From Candidatus Aminicenantes bacterium UBA2190 (GTDB lineage: Bacteria > Acidobacteriota > Aminicenantia > UBA2199): a stretch of DNA of 37,603 bases. Under the pieces are notes generated by a model that ran no database searches, was not told the DNA's origin, and was given only the letters and a program-made list of their open reading frames with translations. Positions 24,253-31,911 of the stretch are shown here, in pieces (position 1 is the stretch's first letter; every line of letters begins with the position of its first letter). A program made the translations under genes and the position numbers. The stretch spans positions 9,582 through 47,184 of the forward strand of contig DCVK01000018.1 of the NCBI GenBank assembly GCA_002335385.1, read 5' to 3'.

Positions 24253-26116
24253 GGTCGGCCGGCAGTCCCTGTACTTCGTACTGGCCGCGGCCGGCATGGT
24301 CCTGCTGGCCTTTAGCGGCGATCTTCTGAGCGACAGGCCCCTGAGCGGCGAGAAGATCGTCATCATCCTTGGGCTGTGGCTGCTGATGTTCTCCATGTTC
24401 ATGGGCCTCTCTCCCTTTGCCATGGATTCCAGGCAGAAGGGGATGGAGTACCTGCTCAGCCTGCCGTTTTCGCGGCGCCGGCTGCTGCTGATCAAGCTAC
24501 TGCCCCGGCTGGCGGCCGTTGTCCTCTTTTACCTTACGTTCGTACTTTTGTACTTTCTCATTGGCCATGATGCCTTCGGCGGAGGATTCACAGTATTCAG
24601 CCTGGCTTACTTCGCCCTGTTCTTCATCTCTTTCTCCCTCTCCGTCGTCCACGAGAACTTCATCGTCCAGTCGATCTGGGCCGGGGTCGCCCTGGGCGTC
24701 TACCTGTTCCTGTGTCTGTTCATCATCAGGCTGGGCTTTTCCTGGAAGTTCAAATTGCCTTCGTCCTGGGTCGGAAACAGGCTTTGGTATGACCTGGCCT
24801 ACGATGCCCCCACTCTGCTTTCCGCGATCGCTGTTTCTCTCCTGATGGCGGCGCCGTTCGTGGTCTCCTTATTCATGGCGTTCAAGAATTTCGACCTGAA
24901 GCCGGCCCGGGCCTTCAACCGCCGCCAGTTGCTCTTTTTCGTTCCCCTGCTGCTCCTGGCTTTCGCGGCTTCCCTGGGGATCACGTTCATCGTCCAGAAA
25001 AGCTCGGTTCATGACGAGGCGAACTGCCATATTCTCGAGAACCGGCAAATATTGAAGACCAGTTCGTTCGGGAACCTGGACATTTACAGCGAGTCCGGCC
25101 GGCGCCAGGTCAAGACCGGGAGGAAGCTCTGGTGGGAGTGGATCATGTTCGAAGTGCCGGGGAAAGTGTTCATCCTGGGCTATGAAATGAATGATTCTTC
25201 GCTGTCGATTGTCCGCCTGCAATTGAGGGATTTGGCCTGGAAGGTGGTTCATTCGATCCCAGACAGAGCAGAGGCTACTAGCGGTGCCTTGTTCCGGCAA
25301 TACGGGCAGCACCTGGTTTTTCTGCAGCGCGGCCGCGAGGAGGCCGAAAGGTCCGGCAGGCAATCCGGCCCGCCCCTGGAAGGTGACCGCCTCGACCTGG
25401 TCCTTTTTGACATGAACAGCGAACGATCCAGGACCATTTCCTTCCGCTCCTCCCTGTTCACGGATCTAAGATATCCCTATGTGCTTGCCCATGATGAGAC
25501 CGCTGGCCGTTCCTTCTGGCTTGTCAGCGGCAAAGATGGCAAGGAGCACCATATCCTCCGCCTCTGGGAAAACGGCGAAGTCGAGGACCTGGGCTTCTCG
25601 AAAAAATTCCCCTCGTACTCCGGTCGCCTGCTTTTCTCCCACACCGCCAGTTCCCTCGTCATGCGCCGGTTGCTGGCCCGCGGCAGTGAAACGCTCAAGG
25701 AAATCGAAGGCAATGTCCGCATTGCCGGTGATTTTTTCACAGGCCTTTTGGACACCGGGAAGACCCGCGAGATTTACGGCGCGCGGAACAAACGCATTAT
25801 CCGCATCGACCTGGCCACTCTGGCGCTGGAAGATGTCGGGCTCGAACGCGGTCAGATCCGGAGAATTCCGCCGGCGGATTTCTACTATGTCGAACATTCA
25901 GCCTGGCTCCCCAACCAGGGCCAGCCCGACAAGTGGCGGAAAGTTTTCCGCCTGCGGGGCGGCAAGCCGGTCTTCCTCAGGCGATTCGATTTCAACGGCA
26001 AGTGGCCGGGACATGTCTGGATACAAAAGCATGGCGTCGTTCTGCGCGAGGAAGGGAAAACCGGCTTCTTCGCCTTTCCCGACCTGTATGAATTGAAATA
26101 CAAAAAATTGAATTAG
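24230..26116 (+). CDS. ABC-2-type permease with large C-terminal extracytoplasmic domain
   Basis: A 628-aa protein. Residues 1-258 carry about seven predicted helices, including the ABC-2 pattern YLLSLPFSRRRLLLIKLL between helices. The last 370 residues are soluble and rich in beta-strand pattern (repeated WKVV, RLDLVLFDMN, HHILRLWENGEVEDLGF), resembling a propeller-like sensor domain. Typical ABC-2 permeases are about 250-400 aa, so the C-terminal half is an addition. ATG at 24230 follows GGAGGCGG and overlaps the ATPase gene by 23 nt. Orientation of the soluble domain outside the membrane is an inference from an odd helix count. Confidence 0.85.
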   Translation: MSRKEWREVGRQSLYFVLAAAGMVLLAFSGDLLSDRPLSGEKIVIILGLWLLMFSMFMGLSPFAMDSRQKGMEYLLSLPFSRRRLLLIKLLPRLAAVVLFYLTFVLLYFLIGHDAFGGGFTVFSLAYFALFFISFSLSVVHENFIVQSIWAGVALGVYLFLCLFIIRLGFSWKFKLPSSWVGNRLWYDLAYDAPTLLSAIAVSLLMAAPFVVSLFMAFKNFDLKPARAFNRRQLLFFVPLLLLAFAASLGITFIVQKSSVHDEANCHILENRQILKTSSFGNLDIYSESGRRQVKTGRKLWWEWIMFEVPGKVFILGYEMNDSSLSIVRLQLRDLAWKVVHSIPDRAEATSGALFRQYGQHLVFLQRGREEAERSGRQSGPPLEGDRLDLVLFDMNSERSRTISFRSSLFTDLRYPYVLAHDETAGRSFWLVSGKDGKEHHILRLWENGEVEDLGFSKKFPSYSGRLLFSHTASSLVMRRLLARGSETLKEIEGNVRIAGDFFTGLLDTGKTREIYGARNKRIIRIDLATLALEDVGLERGQIRRIPPADFYYVEHSAWLPNQGQPDKWRKVFRLRGGKPVFLRRFDFNGKWPGHVWIQKHGVVLREEGKTGFFAFPDLYELKYKKLN

Positions 26117-26194
26117 GCCTCGTCGGAAATTTGCGCAACTTTTCCCGGCCTCCCGGCATCTTAGCCAGTGACAATCGAGCCCGAGGAGGTCAAC

Positions 26195-27217
26195 ATGGAT
26201 AGATTCAACAAATTGAGCGGCGGCCTCAAGGCCGTATTCACCGTGACGCTGGTCCTGGCCCTGACCGGGGCGCTGGTGCTGCTGGCGGCAGAGAAGCCCG
26301 CCGAGGAAAAGGCGGAGCGCGCCTTTCTCGGCGTCAGCGTGCGCGGCCTGGACGACGGCGAGCTGGAGGACCTGGGACTGAAGTACGGCGTGCGCGTCGC
26401 CGCCGTGGAGAAGGAAAGCGCCGCCGCCAGGGCGGGCGTCCAGGAGCAGGACATCATTCTCTCGGTCAACAATGAGAAAGTGCGCAGCCCGCGCGCGCTG
26501 ACCGAGATCGTCCGTGAACTGGCGCCCGGCAGCGCCGCCAATCTGGGGTTGCGGCGCCAGGGCAAGGACATGGAGGTCAAGGCGGTCCTGGGCAAGTACG
26601 AGCGCCCGCGGAGCCTGCACTGGAAAATGGGACCCATGACCAAGGTCCTGAAATCCGCCCCCTACCTGGGCGTGAACATCATGGACCTCGATGAAGACCT
26701 GGCCGCCTATTTCTCCGTCAAGGGCGGCGAGGGGATCCTGGTCACGAAAGTGGAGAAAGACACGGCCGCGGCCAAGGCGGGGCTGAAATCCGGCGATGTC
26801 ATCGTGCAGATGGGTGACAAGGCGCTCCGCAAGACCGGCGACATCCACGAAGCGCTGGCGGAGCTGAAAAAGGGCGACAGCGTCACCGTGACGGTCATGC
26901 GCCGCGGCAAGAAGGAGACCCTGAAGGCCACTCCCGACTACGAACGCCACCGGCGCGTCCTGCGCTTTTTCAAGGGCGACAAGGACATGGAGCTCCGCCA
27001 CCTCGAGTTGCCCGAGCTGGATTTCACCTTGCAGGAGATCGACGGGCGGGTTCCCGAACCCCCCGAGCCCCCCGACGCGGAGGAGATAGAACTCCACATT
27101 CATAAAAAGCTGGAGCATGCCCACGAACAACTGGAGCAGACTCACGAGAAACTGGACCAGGGGAAGATCAAGATCGAAAAGCGGCTGAAGAAGATCGAAG
27201 AGAATCACTGGATCTGA
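26195..27217 (+). CDS. Membrane-anchored double-PDZ protein with C-terminal coiled coil
   Basis: A 340-aa protein with an N-terminal hydrophobic helix (about 13-31) that anchors or exports it. PDZ1 (about 44-135) begins FLGVSVRGL and includes AGVQEQDIILSVNNEKV; PDZ2 (about 155-250) begins YLGVNIMDL and includes AGLKSGDVIVQMGDKALR. There is no trypsin-like catalytic domain, so it is not a complete DegP/HtrA. The C-terminal part (about 295-340) is charged and helical (HAHEQLEQTHEKL), a likely coiled coil. It probably binds peptides or scaffolds envelope proteins. ATG at 26195 follows GAGGAGG; GTG at 26168 is an alternative. It lies 78 nt after the ABC permease and is ended by a strong terminator. 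Confidence 0.88.
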   Translation: MDRFNKLSGGLKAVFTVTLVLALTGALVLLAAEKPAEEKAERAFLGVSVRGLDDGELEDLGLKYGVRVAAVEKESAAARAGVQEQDIILSVNNEKVRSPRALTEIVRELAPGSAANLGLRRQGKDMEVKAVLGKYERPRSLHWKMGPMTKVLKSAPYLGVNIMDLDEDLAAYFSVKGGEGILVTKVEKDTAAAKAGLKSGDVIVQMGDKALRKTGDIHEALAELKKGDSVTVTVMRRGKKETLKATPDYERHRRVLRFFKGDKDMELRHLELPELDFTLQEIDGRVPEPPEPPDAEEIELHIHKKLEHAHEQLEQTHEKLDQGKIKIEKRLKKIEENHWI

Positions 27218-27241
27218 TTCATCTCCTTCCTCCTTATCCCC

Positions 27242-27274
27242 GGGGACGGGCTGCGGCCCGTCCCCTTTTTTTTT
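27242..27274 (+). terminator. Rho-independent terminator after the PDZ gene
   Basis: A perfect 10-bp GC-rich stem (GGGGACGGGC, 27242-27251, with GCCCGTCCCC, 27256-27265) closes on a TGCG loop and is followed by nine T residues (27266-27274). It ends the GntR-ABC-PDZ transcription unit and lies 11 nt before the stop of the convergent gene. Confidence 0.9.
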
Positions 27275-27285
27275 CGGGAACGGCC

Positions 27286-27882
27286 CTACTTGCGCTTGGA
27301 GAAGAGGCGGAAGGGAAAGACCGGGTCGCGCCGGGAGCTCAGCGGGGCGGGATAGACCTTCTCGCCGGCGCCGGCCACTTCCTCGACCGAATAGAAGGCG
27401 TCGGGCAGGGTCGAGCGCACCAGCTGCTGGACCTGTTGCAGGTGCTGGCGGCGGATCACGGTGAAGACAAGCTCGACCGGCCCCTCGGCGCCCTGGGCCG
27501 GGACGTGGGTGAAGCCGAATTCCTGCTGGCGCAGGCGGCGGCGCAACTCCATGCTGCTCGAGCGGGTGATGATGCGCACCAGCACCATGCCCAGCGAGAG
27601 GCGGCGCTCGATGCGCTGACCGATGGCGGTGCCGGCGGCGAAGCCCGCCGCGTAGGCGACGTAGGACATCGGATGCGAGACCCGCTTCATGATCTGGCTG
27701 ATGGCCATGATCCAGATCAGCACTTCGAAGAAGCCCACCAGCGGCGCCAGCCAGCGAACGCCGCGCGCGATGGAGACGATGCGGATGGTCTGCAGGCTGA
27801 CGTCGACGATGCGCGCCAGGAAGATCAGCAGCGGCAGGACGACCCAGATGAAAAGAGACGATTGCGTGAACGCTTGGTCCAT
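27286..27882 (-). CDS. UPF0316/DUF5698 membrane protein with DUF2179-like C-terminus
   Basis: A protein of about 198 aa. Three membrane helices fill residues 8-100, including the motif LARIVDVSLQTIRIVSIARG, which is typical of DUF5698/UPF0316 (B. subtilis YebE-like) proteins. The C-terminal cytoplasmic part (FTVIRRQHLQQVQQLVRSTLPDAFYSVEEV) resembles the DUF2179 domain, a suspected ligand- or nucleotide-binding module. Function is unknown. A TATAAT box ends 5 bases before the ATG at 27882, so the mRNA may be leaderless. Confidence 0.85.
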   Translation of the reverse strand: MDQAFTQSSLFIWVVLPLLIFLARIVDVSLQTIRIVSIARGVRWLAPLVGFFEVLIWIMAISQIMKRVSHPMSYVAYAAGFAAGTAIGQRIERRLSLGMVLVRIITRSSSMELRRRLRQQEFGFTHVPAQGAEGPVELVFTVIRRQHLQQVQQLVRSTLPDAFYSVEEVAGAGEKVYPAPLSSRRDPVFPFRLFSKRK

Positions 27883-27887
27883 CCTCA

Positions 27888-27896
27888 ATTATATCA
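27888..27896 (-). promoter_or_regulatory. Extended -10 promoter element abutting the start codon
   Basis: On the minus strand the sequence TGATATAAT matches an extended -10 (TGnTATAAT). The start codon ATG begins at 27882, six bases after the box, which places a transcript start at or next to the A of ATG. No good -35 is seen. Confidence 0.5.
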
Positions 27897-28006
27897 TACA
27901 TCCCGGGAAATCGGGTCGCTTTGCCGTTCCTCTCTTTCGAGCCATGGGTCCCGCTTTGCCCGGCACGGGTGCGACCTTTGCATTCTGTTCCAGCCTGTGC
28001 TAGGCT

Positions 28007-28195
28007 ATGGCCATGGAGCTCAGTGAACTGGTCAAGCCCCTGGGGATCGTCACTTTTGTCTGCGTCTTCCTCACTTTTCTGGTCGGCCTCTTCCGCGCCA
28101 GACTCAAACTGAAGCTCAAGCTCCACAAGGCCCTGGCCTGGCTGGCCGTGGCCGTTGCCGGCGTGCACGGGCTGCTGGCGATCCTGTATTACTGA
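28007..28195 (+). CDS. 62-aa two-helix membrane protein with HX13H motif
   Basis: Two hydrophobic helices (about 10-29 and 41-61) joined by a basic stretch (RARLKLKLKLHK). The second carries His40 and His54, with 13 residues between them. That spacing is the bis-heme ligand pattern of a helix in NOX/ferric-reductase/YedZ-type membrane cytochromes, so the protein could bind heme as a dimer. Heme binding is inferred. It is 23 nt upstream of an exported SOR/SoxZ-like protein and may transfer electrons to it. The start may be ATG 28007 or ATG 28013; a -10-like TAGGCT (28001-28006) fits leaderless use of the second. Confidence 0.65.
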   Translation: MAMELSELVKPLGIVTFVCVFLTFLVGLFRARLKLKLKLHKALAWLAVAVAGVHGLLAILYY

Positions 28196-28218
28196 CCCGT
28201 TCGCGGCAAGGAGGTCCC

Positions 28219-28560
28219 ATGAAGAAGACGGTTTTCATCCTGCTGCTTTTTTCCGTCGCGTCTCTCGTCGCTCATCCGCCCAAGGGCATTGAACTGAGTT
28301 ACGACGCGGAGACCGCGGCGCTGACCGTCACGGTCCATCACAAGGTGAGCGATGCCGAGAGGCACTATATCCGCAGGATCGAAGTGTACGCCGGCAAGGA
28401 ACTGCTGGCCGAGAAGACCTACGAGCGCCAGGAAACCGCTACCGCCCAGGAAGAGATGTTCCTCTTCATCGATAAACCGCTGGCCAGGGGTACGGTAGTG
28501 ACGGTCAAGGCCTTCTGCAGCCTCTCGGGGAAGAAGAGCGCCAGGCTGGAATGGGAGTGA
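28219..28560 (+). CDS. Exported superoxide-reductase/SoxZ-like Ig-fold protein
   Basis: A 113-aa protein with a signal peptide (1-18, ending SLVA) so that the mature chain would begin HPPKG. The body resembles the desulfoferrodoxin/superoxide reductase iron-site domain and the similar SoxZ fold: HHKVSDAERHYIRRIEVY fits the HP...EHYIEWIEVY segment, and AFCSLSG fits the EYCNxHG segment with Cys100 kept but His replaced by Ser103. Candidate ligands are His19, His40, His41, His49 and Cys100. A periplasmic redox role is likely but not proven. AAGGAGG precedes the ATG. It follows the 62-aa membrane protein closely, suggesting one operon. Confidence 0.72.
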   Translation: MKKTVFILLLFSVASLVAHPPKGIELSYDAETAALTVTVHHKVSDAERHYIRRIEVYAGKELLAEKTYERQETATAQEEMFLFIDKPLARGTVVTVKAFCSLSGKKSARLEWE

Positions 28561-28576
28561 GGCGCCGGGGGCGACT

Positions 28577-28861
28577 TCAGCCGATGATCGTCGCCTCCTG
28601 CTCCCGGACCAGGATGTTGACCGTCATGGTGCGGTGGCGCATGTCGACCATGGCCACCTGCACCTCCAGGTTCTCGTTCTTTTCCATGGACATGAGCCGG
28701 GTGGCGATCTCCAGCAGTTGCCCGGCGCTCAGCGACTCGTAGTTCAGCTCGGCGCGGATCTTGGCGAAGCTGCCGCTGTCGAACTGGTCGATGCGCAGGA
28801 CGCCGAAGCCGTAGTGCGAGAACATATCGTAGATGATCTGCGGCTCATACGTGTTTTTCAT
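28577..28861 (-). CDS. Hypothetical 94-aa protein
   Basis: I do not recognise this protein. It is soluble, with no signal peptide or membrane helix. A helical middle (GQLLEIATRLMSMEK) is followed by strands (LEVQVAMVDM, MTVNILVREQEATII). ATG 28861 is preferred over an upstream start at 28891 because GGGAAAGAG precedes it. It converges with the SOR/SoxZ-like gene across a 16-nt gap and diverges from the acyl carrier protein gene. Confidence 0.65.
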   Translation of the reverse strand: MKNTYEPQIIYDMFSHYGFGVLRIDQFDSGSFAKIRAELNYESLSAGQLLEIATRLMSMEKNENLEVQVAMVDMRHRTMTVNILVREQEATIIG

Positions 28862-28950
28862 CTCTTTCCCGTTATCCCATTGTCCGCTCATCGGGGGTTG
28901 AATGTCAACCCGCTGCCGGCCCTTTCCCCGCCGGCGGTCCTCAAGGGCAG

Positions 28951-28979
28951 TTGCCTTTCGGCTCCCGGCATGCTATATT
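28951..28979 (+). promoter_or_regulatory. Predicted promoter of the acyl carrier protein operon
   Basis: TTGCCT (28951-28956) and TATATT (28974-28979) are separated by exactly 17 bases. The ATG begins at 28990, ten bases after the -10 box, so the leader would be only a few bases long, and no ribosome site is visible. Confidence 0.5.
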
Positions 28980-28989
28980 CCCCTTGAAC

Positions 28990-29235
28990 ATGGAAGAAAA
29001 GATCCGAGCCATCCTCGCCGGCATCCTGGAGGTCGACCCCGCGCGCATCGACGGCGGCTTCGGCCCCGACGGCTGCCGGGATTGGGATTCGCTGAGCAAC
29101 CTGCGCATCATCACCGCCCTGGAAAAGGAGTTCACCGTCTCGTTTACCTGGCCCGAGATCAGCGCCATGACCGATTTTTCGCATATCTGCGAGGTCATCC
29201 TCCGACGCCGGGGCTCCGGCAAGGAGGCGGGATGA
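28990..29235 (+). CDS. Acyl carrier protein
   Basis: An 81-aa carrier protein. The motif WDSLSNLRI (Ser34) is the phosphopantetheine attachment site in the form seen in many stand-alone carriers; ITALEKEFTVSF and the C-terminal helix FSHICEVILRRR follow the family pattern. It overlaps the acyltransferase gene by 4 nt (ATGA), so the carrier probably loads the acyl group that the partner transfers. It is not the housekeeping AcpP, because no fatty-acid synthesis genes are nearby. Confidence 0.88.
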   Translation: MEEKIRAILAGILEVDPARIDGGFGPDGCRDWDSLSNLRIITALEKEFTVSFTWPEISAMTDFSHICEVILRRRGSGKEAG

Positions 29236-29759
29236 ACCTGTCGCTCATGGCGCGGCGCTTCCTGGTGCCGCGCTGCTTCGTTTCGCTGTACTATCTCATC
29301 AAGTTCGGCTGCCAGGTGAGCCTGCGCGCCGAAGTGGAGCTGAGCCCGCTGCTGGCGATCGGCCGGCGCACGGAGATCAGCTCCTTCACCAAGATCAAGG
29401 CCAGCCATGGCCCCTTGCGCATCGGGGCGAACTGCTTCGTCGGCGTCGGCTGCTTCATCGCCTCGCACCAGGGCGGCGTGGTCATCGGCAATGACTGCCT
29501 GATCAGTCCCAACGTCACCATCCTGGCCAGCAATTACAACTACCAGCGTCTCGACATTCCGATCTGGAAGCAGGGGAGCTCATCGCGGGGCGTGCGCATC
29601 GGCAACGATGTCTGGATCGGCAGCGGGACCTGCGTCCTGGACGGGGCGCTGATCGGCAGCGGAGTCATCGTCGCTCCGAACTCGGTGGTCTCGGGAACCA
29701 TCCCCGACCATTCCGTCATCCAGGGCAACCCGGCCAGGGTCATCTTCACCCGCCGCTGA
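29232..29759 (+). CDS. Left-handed beta-helix (hexapeptide) O-acyltransferase
   Basis: A 175-aa protein with hexapeptide-repeat strands typical of the maltose/galactoside/serine acetyltransferase superfamily: LRIGANCFVGVGCFIASH, VVIGNDCLISPNVTIL, VRIGNDVWIGSGTCVLDGALIGSGVIVAPNSVV and the ending VIQGNPARVIF. It likely acylates a sugar, for example in surface polysaccharide. ATG 29232 follows AAGGAGG and overlaps the carrier protein stop, so the two work together. The last 14 bases overlap the convergent YdjM-like gene tail to tail. Confidence 0.9.
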   Translation: MNLSLMARRFLVPRCFVSLYYLIKFGCQVSLRAEVELSPLLAIGRRTEISSFTKIKASHGPLRIGANCFVGVGCFIASHQGGVVIGNDCLISPNVTILASNYNYQRLDIPIWKQGSSSRGVRIGNDVWIGSGTCVLDGALIGSGVIVAPNSVVSGTIPDHSVIQGNPARVIFTRR

Positions 29760-30357
29760 TACCGCCTTTTTCCCCCCGGCCACGGCTGCGTTTTTCCGCC
29801 CGCGCCCGCAGCCAGGCCGCCGCCAGGGCGAGGCTGCCCAGGATCACCACTTCGCGCAGCGCCGCCGCCAGGTTGTGGCCGTTGAACAGGCTGGGGAAGA
29901 AATCGCCGGATGCGGACGAGCGGGTGATGTTGATGAAGAACGGTCGGGAGGCGATGAAATAGCGCCCGGAAAAGGGCCAGAACAGGGGAAGGCCGAAGGG
30001 GGCCACGAGGTCCAGGGCGAAAAGGTCGAGCAGCAGATGCGAGCAGAACAGCAGGAAGATCATGGCCGCCGGGCCCCAGAAACGGCCGCACCGCCCCGCA
30101 GCGACGGGGCGCTTTTTCAGGCAGAAGAACCCGGCGCCGAGGGCGGCGACGCCCAGTGCCGCGCCCAGGCTGTGGAAGGCGCCGTGATGGTAGAGGTTGG
30201 GTCGGCCGCAGAGGAGCCCGGGGAGGAAGTCGGCGTCAGGGAGATTGGCCAGGAGCATGAAAAATAAAGCGTCGCGCCAGCGGTTCGTGAAAAAAAAACC
30301 GGGGCGGACCTGCTGCAAGACCACTCCCGCCAGTGCATGCCCGATCGGCAACGGCAT
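29746..30357 (-). CDS. YdjM/DUF457-like membrane-bound predicted metal-dependent hydrolase
   Basis: A 203-aa protein with about four membrane helices. Conserved pieces are IGHALAGV, ANLPDADFLPGL, YHHGAFHSLGAALG and SHLLLDLFALD, in which His and Asp residues form the presumed metal site of the YdjM/DUF457 family. The biochemical function of this family is unsettled. The basic C-terminal tail (RARAEKRSRGRGEK) is cytoplasmic. It starts 30 nt after the glpD-like stop and probably belongs to the same transcript. Confidence 0.85.
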   Translation of the reverse strand: MPLPIGHALAGVVLQQVRPGFFFTNRWRDALFFMLLANLPDADFLPGLLCGRPNLYHHGAFHSLGAALGVAALGAGFFCLKKRPVAAGRCGRFWGPAAMIFLLFCSHLLLDLFALDLVAPFGLPLFWPFSGRYFIASRPFFINITRSSASGDFFPSLFNGHNLAAALREVVILGSLALAAAWLRARAEKRSRGRGEKGGISGG

Positions 30358-30387
30358 GGGCTATTTTCTGCAGCGCAGCGCCATGAT

Positions 30388-31872
30388 CTACGACCTGGCG
30401 TGAAGCAGGGCGTGGACCCTCTCGCATTCCTGCTGCCAGCGAGGATCGCCCCACTGGAACAATGAGCGCAGGCGGGGCAGCAGCTCCTTGGCGCGCCGGG
30501 GATTCTCGCCCAGGCCGGTGCGGCGGAAGATCAGGTCGTCCAGGTGCATAACCGCCTCTTCCTCGACCAGGGGCCTGAGCGCGCCGGCGTCCCAACCGTC
30601 GGGCGCCTGCCAGTCATAGGTGAAGAACCAGCGCCGCGAGTTCGCCGCCTCCGGCGGCAGGCACTTTTTCGGACGGTCGGACGGGAAAATTTTTTTCAGG
30701 GCTTTTTCCGCCACCCGGCGCGAGGTCGTGTACTTGACGCCGGAGACGCTGAAGAGCCCTGCCGGACCCTGATGCTCTTCGTGTGCCAGGATCACTTCTC
30801 TGCCGGCCAGTTTGCCAGAGGCCGAGGCGGGCAGAATGCCGGAATACACGCACTCGATGTCGCCCTCGCCCAGGACCAGATCCGGCACCGCGTCGTTCAT
30901 GTCGGAGATGAAGGCGGCGATGTCCTCGGGCCGCGGCGTCGGTTCCTTGTCTTCGTCAGCGAGCAGGACCTCGCCGGTGCCGGCCAGCAATCGCCCTTGC
31001 CAGTTATGGACGAAATAGGTGTGGCCGGGGCGGCTGGGCGGGACCAGCGCCAGGGCGTAATCGCTCAAGGCCTTTCTCCTGAACAGAACATTGAACAGCA
31101 GCAGGCGCCGGCGCAGCAGCCTGGGGTGATCCTGGTCGAACCGCTGCGCCAGCTCGCGGCACCAGGGGCCGGCGGCGTTGATGACGACCGGGGCGCGGAA
31201 CTCCAGGTCCCGTCCTTCCAGCCGCTCGTTGGCGAGCACGCCTCGCACCTGGTTCTGGTGCAGGAGCGGGGTCTCCGCCTGGACGTAGTTCAGGGCCGTG
31301 GCGCCGAGGGCGCAGGCCCAGCGCAGGAGCTCCAGCAGCAGGCGCTGGTGCTCGGGCATGGCGGCGTCGTACCAGAGCGCCGCACCCTTGAGCCCCCTGC
31401 GGTCGACTTGCGGATACAGGCTCCGGGCGATGTCCCGGCCGACGACCCTGCCCCTGGGCAGCCGCTGCCCGGGAGCGATGCCCCGGTTGCGGCCGATCCC
31501 CAGCATGTCGTTCAGCAGCAGGGCGGGGCGCATGATGGCGGGGCGCATGAGACCCCGGCCGTAAAGAGGCATCAGGCAGGGCAGGACGTGCACCAGGGCC
31601 GGAAAATTGGCCAGGAACCAGCGCCGCTCCGCGATGGATTCGAAGAAGCGCGGCAGGTCGAGCGCTTGCAGGTAGCGCAGGCCGCCGTGGACCGTGCGCA
31701 GGTGATTTCTGCTGGTGGCGCCGCCGAAATCGTCCTTCTCCAGCAGCAAAGAGCGCTTGCCGCGCCGGCCGGCCTCCAGGGCCAGCATGACCCCGTAGAT
31801 GCCGCCGCCGACGATGATCAGGTCGAAGGCCGCCGCCGTGGCCGCGGCCGGATCACGCTGGATGACCGCCAT
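30388..31872 (-). CDS. glpD: FAD-dependent glycerol-3-phosphate dehydrogenase (GlpD-like)
   Basis: A protein of about 494 aa. The FAD-binding Rossmann motif is LIIVGGGIYG (residues 19-28), and GATSRNHLRTVHGGLRYLQ fits the GlpD motif (usually SSRSTKLIHGGLRYL). The C-terminal VSGVKYTTSRRVAEKAL matches the (G)KWTTYRxxAE segment. It would oxidise glycerol-3-phosphate and pass electrons to quinone at the membrane. The KLI-to-LRT change at the substrate loop makes exact substrate less sure. ATG 31872 follows GGGGAA. It follows the SGNH hydrolase gene by 39 nt, so both may handle products of lipid or glycerophosphodiester breakdown. Confidence 0.88.
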   Translation of the reverse strand: MAVIQRDPAAATAAAFDLIIVGGGIYGVMLALEAGRRGKRSLLLEKDDFGGATSRNHLRTVHGGLRYLQALDLPRFFESIAERRWFLANFPALVHVLPCLMPLYGRGLMRPAIMRPALLLNDMLGIGRNRGIAPGQRLPRGRVVGRDIARSLYPQVDRRGLKGAALWYDAAMPEHQRLLLELLRWACALGATALNYVQAETPLLHQNQVRGVLANERLEGRDLEFRAPVVINAAGPWCRELAQRFDQDHPRLLRRRLLLFNVLFRRKALSDYALALVPPSRPGHTYFVHNWQGRLLAGTGEVLLADEDKEPTPRPEDIAAFISDMNDAVPDLVLGEGDIECVYSGILPASASGKLAGREVILAHEEHQGPAGLFSVSGVKYTTSRRVAEKALKKIFPSDRPKKCLPPEAANSRRWFFTYDWQAPDGWDAGALRPLVEEEAVMHLDDLIFRRTGLGENPRRAKELLPRLRSLFQWGDPRWQQECERVHALLHARS

Positions 31873-31911
31873 GTTCCCCGACTGGCCCCCGCCTGGCGCA
31901 GGCAAGGGCGC

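Noticed and set aside
26195..27217. A DegP/HtrA protease
   Set aside because: Two PDZ domains are present but no trypsin-like catalytic domain or GNSGG motif.
25898..28168. An open frame of about 750 codons on the - strand
   Set aside because: It is antisense to the double-PDZ gene and crosses the terminator and other genes; no domain can be seen in it.
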